From positions 1 through 63,477 of the forward strand of contig JAQWWZ010000065.1 in the NCBI GenBank assembly GCA_029254745.1: a stretch of DNA of 63,477 bases. The letters run 5' to 3'. Origin of the DNA: Opitutales bacterium (lineage in GTDB: Bacteria; Verrucomicrobiota; Verrucomicrobiia; Opitutales; Seribacteraceae). Positions within the stretch are counted from its first letter, which is position 1, and the number at the start of each line of letters is the position of its first letter. The position numbers and the translations under genes are program-made. This document shows, one piece after another, positions 29,313 to 37,507 of the stretch. Under the pieces are notes generated by a model. That model was not told where the DNA came from and made no database searches. It worked only from the letters and a program-made list of their open reading frames with translations.

Positions 29313-31577
29313 TTACTTAGTTGTCATAACCCAAACTCCAGACCAATCCCCTTTGGGGGGATTTTTTTTCATGTGAGCACACCGATCAAGATAGAGTTGG
29401 GCGGCTTTATCGTTAGGGTTTATTTTTTGAACATTTTTAAAAGATTTTATGGCCTGATCCCATTTTCCGTCTGTCCATGATCTATACCCTTCGTTAAAGA
29501 CTCCAAGGGCGTCTGCTAGGTTTGGGTACGAATTTTCGTCATGATAGTCTAAGACCTCATATACCCCAACGGGCACTGTTTTTCCTTTCACGATCATATA
29601 GTCGACTTGGCGGGTTCTGTATGTAGCTTTTACAGCTTTTTGGGTGAACTCGCTTATCAGAATTTGTGCGCCGTATTGCTTGCATGCACTTTCAATACGA
29701 GCTGCCAAGTTCACCCCATCTCCAATAACAGTGTAGTCCATCCTTTTGGGCGAACCAATATTTCCAGAAACAATAGAGTCCGTATTAATACCCATTCCAT
29801 GATCAATGGGCATTTTCCCTTCCGTCGCTCTTTTTTCATTAAATACAATTAAATCTGTCATCATTCTGATAGCAGCCCTTACTGCCCGATCAGGATCGTC
29901 ATCATGGGGAACTGGAGTGCCAAAAATACACATCATTGCATCGCCAATAAATTTATCAAGCATTCCTCCTTCATCTGTTATACAGTCCACCATGATTGTA
30001 AAGTACTCGTTCAATAGCTTGACTGTTCCTTGCGCGCCAAGTTCTTCAGTAATGGTAGTAAAGCTTCTGACGTCTGAAAATAGGACAGTCCCCACGCTTT
30101 GCTTTCCACCCATTATGTCATTCCCGTCTCCACCCATCATAAGCTGGTCGGCAAGTTCTGGGTCCATGTATCTTGACATTGTGGACTTCATCCTTTTCTC
30201 GGAACTGATATCTTCGATCATAAGCATTACTCCGAGACTTTCTCTCTTTTGACCTACTAATGGCATCACTGACACATTTACTGAAAGTGTTTCATCTTCA
30301 ATTTTTATTTCAGCATCTAAAAAGTCTTCCTGTTCTTCGACTGAACCTAGTTTTTGGAGTAACCATGAATTTGCATCAGTCAGTACGTCAGAAGCTTTTC
30401 TTCCTAAAACCTCATTCAAAATGGGAGATTTAAGAATGCGGAGTCCAGCCGTATTACATGTTCTGATAATACCGGTTTCATCTAAGGTAAGAACGGCATC
30501 GTGCATACTAGATAAAATGCTCTCAGAATAATTTTTCTGATTTTGAACATCGTCGAATAATTTTGCATTCTCTATGCCCATTGAAATTTGAGATGTAAAG
30601 GCTGCTAGTCTTTTTTCATCCTCTGCGTTAAAAGATCCGCCTCTTTTATTAAGCACTTGGCTGACTCCAATGGTTTTACCTTCTTTGTTAAATACCGGCA
30701 TGCACAAAATTGATCTTGTAAAAAAGCCAGTTTGTTTATCAAAGCTTGGGTTAAACCTAAGGTCTGCATAGGCATGGGGAATATTTACAGCTTTTCCCGA
30801 AGTAAAAACAGTGCCAGCTATGCCGAGGTGGTTAGGGAATTTTATAACAGATTTTTCGTCAAGCCCTTCGCCAACTTCTGTGTATAATTCATTTGTTTTT
30901 TCATCATTGATGAAAAGAGTAGCTCTCTCACAATCAAGCATCGTAGAGATTGTGGTGATAATTTTCTGTAATAGGGGAGTGAGTTCTAGTTCAGAGGAAA
31001 CTTGAGATACAACATCCAGAAATTCCAATTCTTGCTTTCTCGCAGCTTCAATTTGCTCGACGATAATATTTCCCTGAATGGCAATAGCAGCCTGCTCCGT
31101 CATAGCTTCAAGTAAGTCTAGGTCTTCTTGTTCAAATTCACCGTCTATCTTGTTGAGTATCTGAGATACGCCAATTTCTTCACCTGAAACAGTCCTAAGG
31201 GGAGCACAAAGGATACTTTTCGTTCGAAATCCCGTTCTGACATCAACTGCTTTGTTAAACCTCTCGTCTTTGTATGCGTCGTGAATAATAACACCTTCAT
31301 CTTGAGTAAAGACCCATCCGGCGACGCCTTTCGTATTTAGAATTCTTATTTCACGCCTGAAATTTCCCTGAGCAATTCGGGAGTATAGCTCACCGGTGGA
31401 TGCATCATTAAGAAAAATTGTTCCTCTTTCTGCACCGATGGTTGAAGTGGTTATTTTTACTAAAACTTCAAGAGCTTCATCTAGTGATTTGGTCTTTGCT
31501 AGATCGTTGGTTACCTGCAGGAGCATTTCAGCGAATCTAGATGTTCTCTTAGATTTATTATCTTTTTTTTCTGCCAT
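29313..31577 (-). CDS. GAF-GAF-PAS class III adenylate cyclase with TPR-like tail (CyaB1-like)
   Basis: A 754-residue soluble cyclase: GAF at about 34-170, GAF at 202-340, PAS at 350-460, catalytic domain at 493-650 and a TPR-like helical pair at 687-735. This is the layout of cyanobacterial CyaB1. The second GAF holds the cyclic-nucleotide motif NK-x4-F-x3-DE exactly (N310, K311, F316, D320, E321); the first has NK-x4-F-x3-DL. Metal ligands D502 and D546, adenine-selecting K542 and D614, and N623 and R627 are all in place, so it should be active and make cAMP. I start at ATG 31577, one base after the rod-protein stop. The upstream TTG-type extension is rejected. Confidence 0.93.
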   Translation of the reverse strand: MAEKKDNKSKRTSRFAEMLLQVTNDLAKTKSLDEALEVLVKITTSTIGAERGTIFLNDASTGELYSRIAQGNFRREIRILNTKGVAGWVFTQDEGVIIHDAYKDERFNKAVDVRTGFRTKSILCAPLRTVSGEEIGVSQILNKIDGEFEQEDLDLLEAMTEQAAIAIQGNIIVEQIEAARKQELEFLDVVSQVSSELELTPLLQKIITTISTMLDCERATLFINDEKTNELYTEVGEGLDEKSVIKFPNHLGIAGTVFTSGKAVNIPHAYADLRFNPSFDKQTGFFTRSILCMPVFNKEGKTIGVSQVLNKRGGSFNAEDEKRLAAFTSQISMGIENAKLFDDVQNQKNYSESILSSMHDAVLTLDETGIIRTCNTAGLRILKSPILNEVLGRKASDVLTDANSWLLQKLGSVEEQEDFLDAEIKIEDETLSVNVSVMPLVGQKRESLGVMLMIEDISSEKRMKSTMSRYMDPELADQLMMGGDGNDIMGGKQSVGTVLFSDVRSFTTITEELGAQGTVKLLNEYFTIMVDCITDEGGMLDKFIGDAMMCIFGTPVPHDDDPDRAVRAAIRMMTDLIVFNEKRATEGKMPIDHGMGINTDSIVSGNIGSPKRMDYTVIGDGVNLAARIESACKQYGAQILISEFTQKAVKATYRTRQVDYMIVKGKTVPVGVYEVLDYHDENSYPNLADALGVFNEGYRSWTDGKWDQAIKSFKNVQKINPNDKAAQLYLDRCAHMKKNPPKGDWSGVWVMTTK

Positions 31578-31578
31578 G

Positions 31579-33972
31579 TTAATTTTCAAGTTTAATTCGT
31601 AAGTCAATTATAGTCGACTGTAACTGCAACATTTCCGATTCTTTTTTTTGCAGATCGTCTTGCCTTAATTGTTCGTAATGTGCTTTGTTTTGTTCAAGCT
31701 CATCGCGGAGATTTGAAACCATTCTTCGAAAATGGTTAATTTCATTTTGATTCGAGCTCACAATATTTTGGACTGCTTCCTGTTTATTAATTTCTGAACT
31801 TTCTAAGTTCAATCGAAGTTCCGCTAGATTTTTTTGCAAAGCTTTTATCTCATTCTCTCGTTTAAGTTTTGACCGTTGAAGCTCTACTTCTTTGGAAACT
31901 TTGATTGCTTCAAGTTTATTCCGCAAATCTAAAATTGACTTTTTTAAATGGGAGTGCTCATCCAAATGCGTTGATATCGATTTTTGGATAGCTTCGGAAT
32001 TTTGATGTTTCTGAAATTCTATTTCTTTTCTTAGTTGAGATATACTTTTTTGTAATTGTTGAATTGTAGATTCTCTTTGAGAAATAGCGTTTTGCACTCC
32101 AATGTCTTTTTCACTTTGAAGGCGGTCCATTTTTTCTCGAGTTTGGATGAGACTTTTCCTGAGTGAAACTTGTTGGGCATTTGAACTGGCTTCTGCTTTT
32201 TGTAATGAATCTTGAAATTTAAATTCGGTCTCATCAAGTTTTGTTCTCAAAGTTGAAATGGTGCTCTTAAGATTCGCGTTTTCTCTCTCATTTTGAGCTT
32301 CTGACATTTGAAGTTTGTCCGCCTCATAATCTTTCATTTTCTGAAGCTGTTCACGCATTCTATAAAGGGACGATTTAAGCTGATTAATTTCGGATTGAGA
32401 TTCACTTTTGCCCTTCTGCACTAGGTCATCAGTTACAACTTTAGAATGTTCTAATTCATTTCTTAAGCTTTGTGCTAAACTTTTAAGAGTAAAAACCTCA
32501 CTTTCTTTCGAAGCCTTAACTTTTTGAACGCTATCCTCGTATCTAGCCTTTTGTTGATCAAGTGATTCACGAGTTTGGCTCAGTGAAAATTTGAGTTGTT
32601 GGATTTCTCTATTGGTTGAAGATTTGAACTCTTGTATTTTGTTATCTTTGTCCGAGGATTCCTTTTCCAGTTCTTCTCTTAATTCAATAATTGTATTTTG
32701 AAAGGATTTGTTTTCGCTATTAATGGCTGAGGTTGCCCTTTGAATTTTTTCTTCCTCTTTAGCTTTTAGGGCTTCAAGATTGCCACGTGCTGTTGATAAA
32801 GATTGTTTCAATAACGAAATTTCAGAGCGGTATCCGTTTTCTACCTTTTGAATAGCTGAGTTTTTTTCAAAAGATGATTTATCTAGTTCTTCCCTGAGTT
32901 CTTGCATCGAATTCTTCAAAACTGTAACTTCAATCTCAGAATTAGCTTTTACTTTCTGTATTCTATCCTCTTCTAAATTCTTCTGAAGCTCGAGATTATC
33001 ACGAGTCTTTGAGAGAGTCTGTTTAAGCTGCTTAATTTCGTCGTATGTCTCTTTTTTTGCTGATTGGGCAATTTCTGCTGCTTTATTTTTTTGATTTTCT
33101 AGTTCATTACGAATGCTCGTGACAGTATCTTTAAGACTTTTGATTTCGAGTGTGTAAGTAGAGTATCTTGTTCGAACTTTGTCCTCCTCCTCTTCTCTTG
33201 TTTTGACTAGTTTTTCTCGTGTATTAGTTATTGATAGCTTAAGAGAAGAAATTTCCTTAGACTTACTTGAAATCGCTTTCTGAACCGCATCATCTCTCGA
33301 GTTCTCAAGTTTTTCTAATTCATATCTTAGGTTTGCGATCGTAGTTTTAAGAGCTCTGCCTTCAATTTCTGACTCTGTCTTAATCTTTTGTGCTTTTTGA
33401 TCATTTGAATTATTTAAATCTTCGATTTTTTGCCGTAGTCTTAATAGAGAGTTTTTAAGTTCGGTAATTTCATTTGAAGCATTTCTTGTAGATGCCTGAG
33501 CAGCGTCTTGAATTTCACACTGGCTTTTATCAAGTGCTTCTCGAAGCACCTCTACCTGTTTTTTTAAACTATTTAGTTCAACATTAAAAACGGAGGTCAA
33601 CTGTTGTTTTTGTTGATCCGCAGTTTGAGACTTCTTCTCTAATGAAGACCTTAAATCAAGGATAAGTTTTTTTAGCTGCTTTTGTTCATCAAGGGACTTT
33701 TGGATAACTTCATGATTTTCTTTTTCATGAGTTACAATTTTATGGTCCAATTCGTCCCTTTGCTTTTCAATTGAGGTCTTTAAGAAATTAATCTCCAGTT
33801 GCAGCTCCTTTTCTTTAAATTGAACTAATTCCTCTGATTCAGTCTCCTTTTTAACAAGTTCATCTCTAAGGGATAAAATTGTTTGCTTGAGAAAACGATT
33901 CTCATGGCTGAGTAAATCGGCCTCTTCTTGTGTGTGCGGAGACATCTCATTTAATATTTCAGAAATAAACAT
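31579..33972 (-). CDS. Giant coiled-coil rod protein of 36-residue repeats (797 aa)
   Basis: After a 23-residue head, the whole protein is 21 complete tandem repeats of exactly 36 residues plus a final half repeat of 18 (23 + 756 + 18 = 797), with no insertion or deletion. The consensus is E-I-x-x-L-K-x-S-L-x-x-x-R-x-x-L-E, then about 13 charged residues, with Q-K near position 28. Units alternate between a LREELE type and a TRExL type. There is no signal peptide, membrane segment or catalytic motif. The cyclase gene starts one base after its stop, so the two are translationally coupled. The family is unknown to me; a cytoplasmic filament or scaffold is the likely role. Confidence 0.85.
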   Translation of the reverse strand: MFISEILNEMSPHTQEEADLLSHENRFLKQTILSLRDELVKKETESEELVQFKEKELQLEINFLKTSIEKQRDELDHKIVTHEKENHEVIQKSLDEQKQLKKLILDLRSSLEKKSQTADQQKQQLTSVFNVELNSLKKQVEVLREALDKSQCEIQDAAQASTRNASNEITELKNSLLRLRQKIEDLNNSNDQKAQKIKTESEIEGRALKTTIANLRYELEKLENSRDDAVQKAISSKSKEISSLKLSITNTREKLVKTREEEEDKVRTRYSTYTLEIKSLKDTVTSIRNELENQKNKAAEIAQSAKKETYDEIKQLKQTLSKTRDNLELQKNLEEDRIQKVKANSEIEVTVLKNSMQELREELDKSSFEKNSAIQKVENGYRSEISLLKQSLSTARGNLEALKAKEEEKIQRATSAINSENKSFQNTIIELREELEKESSDKDNKIQEFKSSTNREIQQLKFSLSQTRESLDQQKARYEDSVQKVKASKESEVFTLKSLAQSLRNELEHSKVVTDDLVQKGKSESQSEINQLKSSLYRMREQLQKMKDYEADKLQMSEAQNERENANLKSTISTLRTKLDETEFKFQDSLQKAEASSNAQQVSLRKSLIQTREKMDRLQSEKDIGVQNAISQRESTIQQLQKSISQLRKEIEFQKHQNSEAIQKSISTHLDEHSHLKKSILDLRNKLEAIKVSKEVELQRSKLKRENEIKALQKNLAELRLNLESSEINKQEAVQNIVSSNQNEINHFRRMVSNLRDELEQNKAHYEQLRQDDLQKKESEMLQLQSTIIDLRIKLEN
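31582..33903 (-). repeat. Tandem 108-bp coding repeat array (36-residue coiled-coil units)
   Basis: The array runs from codon 24 to the last codon of the rod gene: 21 units of 108 bp and one of 54 bp. Units begin with E (or Q/T in two cases) at strict 36-residue spacing, for example EISLLKQSLSTARGNLE, EIQQLKFSLSQTRESLD and EIKALQKNLAELRLNLE. Sequences have diverged well beyond DNA-level identity, so the array is old, yet the length of each unit is conserved perfectly. Confidence 0.9.
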
Positions 33973-34048
33973 TTTGTAAATAACAAGTTAAGCATCTCCA
34001 TTATTGTGCTTGCAAAGAATTGAACAGATATTTTGGTAAGTGATAGTT

Positions 34049-35251
34049 ATGTCCCCAAAGCTCAAAGATTCCTTATTTATTTGCATTGTTTTAGTGTTGG
34101 CAATGTCGACTTATTCTTGCGGAAATTCTGACCCTCAAGTGGTGAGTGAGAGCTCACGAGATAATCCAGCAGACAGAAAAGTAACAAATCTTTTAATGTC
34201 CTCTGCGAGTAATGTGAGTGACCTTGAGGATCTTTTAAACGACAGCGATGAGTCCATTTCTCTTGTCGTTGAAGGAGCAGAACCCATTTCTGAGCGCATA
34301 CTTCCAGTAAATTTTAAAATCATTGAAGCTGAGGAAGTGCTTGAAATTCCAACTAATACCGAAGCCGAGGTTGCCTTACAAAACCTTGAAGAATCCACGA
34401 TTGAACATCGAAGAAGTATCGAAGAATTGAGGAAAATTAATGCAAATAAAGATACAACTATCGCTTCACTTTCTTCAATTAATGACGAACTTCTCGCTGA
34501 GGTTCGACGATTGAAAGGAATGCCTGCAAGAGAAGCCAAAATTATTTCATCTCCTGCCGAGTTACTTGCCTCGGAAGAAGTTGTAGATCCAGGGCTTCAC
34601 TCAGAGATAAATAATCTTAAAAATAGTCTGTTTCTAAAGTCTAATGAAATCAAAGATCTAAGGTATCGAAATGATTCCCTAGAAGCTCGGATTTCCAGCC
34701 TTGAAAATAGCCCAAAAACGAAGATATTTCTTGCTGATCCAGAACTCAATTCGCAGGAAAACCGATTCAGTCAGAATTACGAAAGGGTATCAAAAGGATC
34801 GTTCCTCGGAACATGTTCAATAAACTTTGATGCAGTTGTCACTTCGTACAATGGAAAAAGTAAGGAAGCTTTTTACACTGAATTTTTTGTGCTAAACACT
34901 AACCTTGATTCAATTCTATCCGCCGGTAATCTCAACCTATCTGAATTTTCAGCTCTCGAATCATTTTCAGAGTTGTGGGCACGTTCTAGAAAAAATTCTT
35001 TTCTTTACCCTAAACTCCAAAAGAATATCAGAACTTTGCTCCTCTCTGAGGTCGAGAAGGGCAATGGTAGGAGAGTTAGAACCGATATAAACGGATCGGC
35101 ATCTATTTCAGGGATTAATAAAGGTAACTATTTTATCATCGGTACTGCAGCTCTTGGTAAAATTGGGGTAACATGGAATGTTCCAATTGTTTTAGACCAA
35201 GGGGTGAACAAAGTCTCTTTGACTCTTGCAAATGCATCATGGAGTATGTGA
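34049..35251 (+). CDS. Putative lipoprotein with central coiled coil
   Basis: A 400-residue exported protein. The N-terminus (SPKLKDSLFICIVLVLAMSTYSC) looks like a lipoprotein signal with Cys near residue 24, although Tyr at -2 makes the lipobox imperfect. Residues of about 115-230 hold two coiled-coil stretches (IEHRRSIEELRKINANKDTTI and SEINNLKNSLFLKSNEIKDLRY). The C-terminus ends in a beta-rich domain (GSASISGINKGNYFIIGTAALGKIGVTWNVP). Start is ATG 34049; GTG at 34040 is possible. It diverges from the rod gene with only 76 bases between them, so shared regulation is plausible. Function unknown. Confidence 0.75.
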   Translation: MSPKLKDSLFICIVLVLAMSTYSCGNSDPQVVSESSRDNPADRKVTNLLMSSASNVSDLEDLLNDSDESISLVVEGAEPISERILPVNFKIIEAEEVLEIPTNTEAEVALQNLEESTIEHRRSIEELRKINANKDTTIASLSSINDELLAEVRRLKGMPAREAKIISSPAELLASEEVVDPGLHSEINNLKNSLFLKSNEIKDLRYRNDSLEARISSLENSPKTKIFLADPELNSQENRFSQNYERVSKGSFLGTCSINFDAVVTSYNGKSKEAFYTEFFVLNTNLDSILSAGNLNLSEFSALESFSELWARSRKNSFLYPKLQKNIRTLLLSEVEKGNGRRVRTDINGSASISGINKGNYFIIGTAALGKIGVTWNVPIVLDQGVNKVSLTLANASWSM

Positions 35252-35336
35252 TCTATCGAGGAATAAGCTTTCCCTTTTGCTTAAAATACTTTTAATAATT
35301 ATTAGATAATCTTAACACCATATAAACTTTAGTATT

Positions 35337-37505
35337 ATGACGGCACAACAATCATCTGACCAAAAGAAACTCCAACTTACCCTAAAACAGAAGATTAGCA
35401 TTTTGCTGTCATTTTCGAAAGATAAGGTTGTAGAACAAATTCAATGTGTATGGTTCATCATTTTATACCTCATCGTTTTCCAAGTACTTGTCCTCGGGTT
35501 GCCTATTGTATATTCTCTAATGATAGCCGTTGGCATCATGATTGTTATAGTTGGTTTGGCTTTTTTTATGGAAGGTCTCAGGCTTGGATTGATGCCTCTA
35601 GGCGAGACTTTAGGATCTACTTTACCTAGAAAAAAGATCTTTGGAATTCCTTGTTTGCCAGCAAGTTTGGCGTTTGGTTTTGTTTTGGGAGCATTTGCAA
35701 CTTTTGCTGAACCAGCGATTGGAGTGCTGAGAGCCGCAGGTTCTGGCGTGGACCCAACTGCAGCACCTCTCCTGTGGACTATTTTAAATACTGGAGCTGC
35801 TATGCTTGTAAATTGTGTCGGGGTAGGGGTAGGCATCGCCGTCCTACTCGGAGTGTTAAGATTTTACAAAGGTTGGTCTCTTAAACCATTTATATATGCG
35901 GGTGTAATTATACTTTCATGCATTACTTTATATATGCAGTTTTCAGACGATAGGCTGAGGCATGTATTGGGACTTGCTTGGGACTGCGGTGCAGTCACGA
36001 CTGGACCGGTTACAGTACCCTTGGTTCTTGCACTAGGCATAGGAGTGTGCCGGATTGTATCTACAGGAGGTTCTAGCAATACGGGATTTGGTGTGGTAAC
36101 CTTAGCATCATTATTTCCGATCTTAGCTGTAATGTGCTATGCCCTTTATTTATTTAATGGAGATAATTATTACATGGCCAAACTCTCCAAAGCAGAATGG
36201 CATTTGAATGCAGGAGAATACGGAAAAAATTACCCTAAAAACTACCAGAAGTTTGGCGATATTGTAGCAGCTGAAAGGATGGCAGCCTCTGGAGATGTTG
36301 ATGAAGATGCTTTGTTTTGGTCTCTTTCGAAAGTTGAAAGAGAGAATGTAGACCAATACTTACAGAAAAACAAAAAGCTTCCTGAGGGTTACACAATTAA
36401 AACCAGAATCACAGAAGGGAAGATTGTACCGAGTGCGTTGCCTAGCGATAGTGATGGTGTACGCGAGAATGTGGAAGTCCAAGGTGCGAAAGCTTATGTT
36501 GTGAGAGAGGGGTTTAAAGCACCAGATGGAGTGTGGGATGAAGGGACAGATATTGCGACTGCGTTTACTAATAACTTCGATTTCTTCCCCAACACTTTTA
36601 AACCACAAGAGGATAAAAATGGAAACGGCATCCTTGATCCTGGAGAAGACTTTTATGGTTTCAATCAAGACGGTAGCGTTGATTATAATGAAAAAAATGG
36701 TGAACTTGATGGTCCTGATCAGGACAGAGGAGCATTAGAAGGGGCGGTTTGGGCGATAGTTCCACTGTGTTCTATTTTACTACTTGTGTTAATGGTGGGA
36801 CTTAGGCAGAAACCAAAATATTTAGACGAGTTATTTATCGGGATTGGATGTGCTGTCATTGGGATGTGCCTTTTTAATCTCGGAATAGCCTTGGGTTTAA
36901 CTCCGTTGGGTGAACAGTTAGGTGGAAATGTAGTGTCTAGCTTTACCTCAATTCAACCTTGGCAAAGCGAAGGATTTGTTGATCCTCTATTTAAGTCATC
37001 CACCGCCGGCAAGTGCCTTGCTATTCTCTTTGGCTTCATATTAGGTTATGGAGCAACTTTGGCAGAGCCAGCGTTAAATGCACTAGGATCTACCGTAGAA
37101 AAAATAACGGTTGGTGCGTTTAAGAAAAACCTATTGATGCAAGCAGTTGCAACTGGAGTTGCGTGTGGAATTGCCACAGGTGTTGCCAAAATCGCTTTTA
37201 ACTTAGAATTATGGTACTTGTTGATACCTCCGTATGCTTTACTCCTAGTATTAACTTTCTTTTCAAGTGAAGACTTCGTTAACTTTGGCTGGGACAGTGC
37301 GGGTGTCACAACAGGACCAATTACCGTGCCTCTTGTTCTTGCTATGGGGTTAGGCATAGGGGCCAAGACTGGTGCTATTGACGGCTTTGGAGTTCTTTCA
37401 TTGGCCTCAGTCGGGCCTATCATTACAGTCCTCACAGTTGGTCTGCTTGTTCGCAAAAAACCCAAAGTAGATGACGCAACAGAACTAGAAATGGAGAAAG
37501 CATAA
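35337..37505 (+). CDS. Duplicated DUF1538 membrane protein with EF-hand-like insert
   Basis: A 722-residue polytopic membrane protein with two DUF1538 modules, about residues 40-290 and 485-710. Each carries the family marks EGLRLGLMPLGE/ALGLTPLGEQLGG, FAEPAIGVL/LAEPALNAL and an AxTTGPxTVPLVLAxGxGI segment. Between them lies a roughly 190-residue soluble insert with DKNGNGILDPGE at 426-437, a good EF-hand calcium loop, and a second acidic DGSVDYNEKNGE stretch. DUF1538 proteins are thought to be transporters, but the substrate is unknown. A PII-like regulator gene starts 2 bases after its stop, which suggests gated transport. Confidence 0.88.
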   Translation: MTAQQSSDQKKLQLTLKQKISILLSFSKDKVVEQIQCVWFIILYLIVFQVLVLGLPIVYSLMIAVGIMIVIVGLAFFMEGLRLGLMPLGETLGSTLPRKKIFGIPCLPASLAFGFVLGAFATFAEPAIGVLRAAGSGVDPTAAPLLWTILNTGAAMLVNCVGVGVGIAVLLGVLRFYKGWSLKPFIYAGVIILSCITLYMQFSDDRLRHVLGLAWDCGAVTTGPVTVPLVLALGIGVCRIVSTGGSSNTGFGVVTLASLFPILAVMCYALYLFNGDNYYMAKLSKAEWHLNAGEYGKNYPKNYQKFGDIVAAERMAASGDVDEDALFWSLSKVERENVDQYLQKNKKLPEGYTIKTRITEGKIVPSALPSDSDGVRENVEVQGAKAYVVREGFKAPDGVWDEGTDIATAFTNNFDFFPNTFKPQEDKNGNGILDPGEDFYGFNQDGSVDYNEKNGELDGPDQDRGALEGAVWAIVPLCSILLLVLMVGLRQKPKYLDELFIGIGCAVIGMCLFNLGIALGLTPLGEQLGGNVVSSFTSIQPWQSEGFVDPLFKSSTAGKCLAILFGFILGYGATLAEPALNALGSTVEKITVGAFKKNLLMQAVATGVACGIATGVAKIAFNLELWYLLIPPYALLLVLTFFSSEDFVNFGWDSAGVTTGPITVPLVLAMGLGIGAKTGAIDGFGVLSLASVGPIITVLTVGLLVRKKPKVDDATELEMEKA

Positions 37506-37507
37506 TC

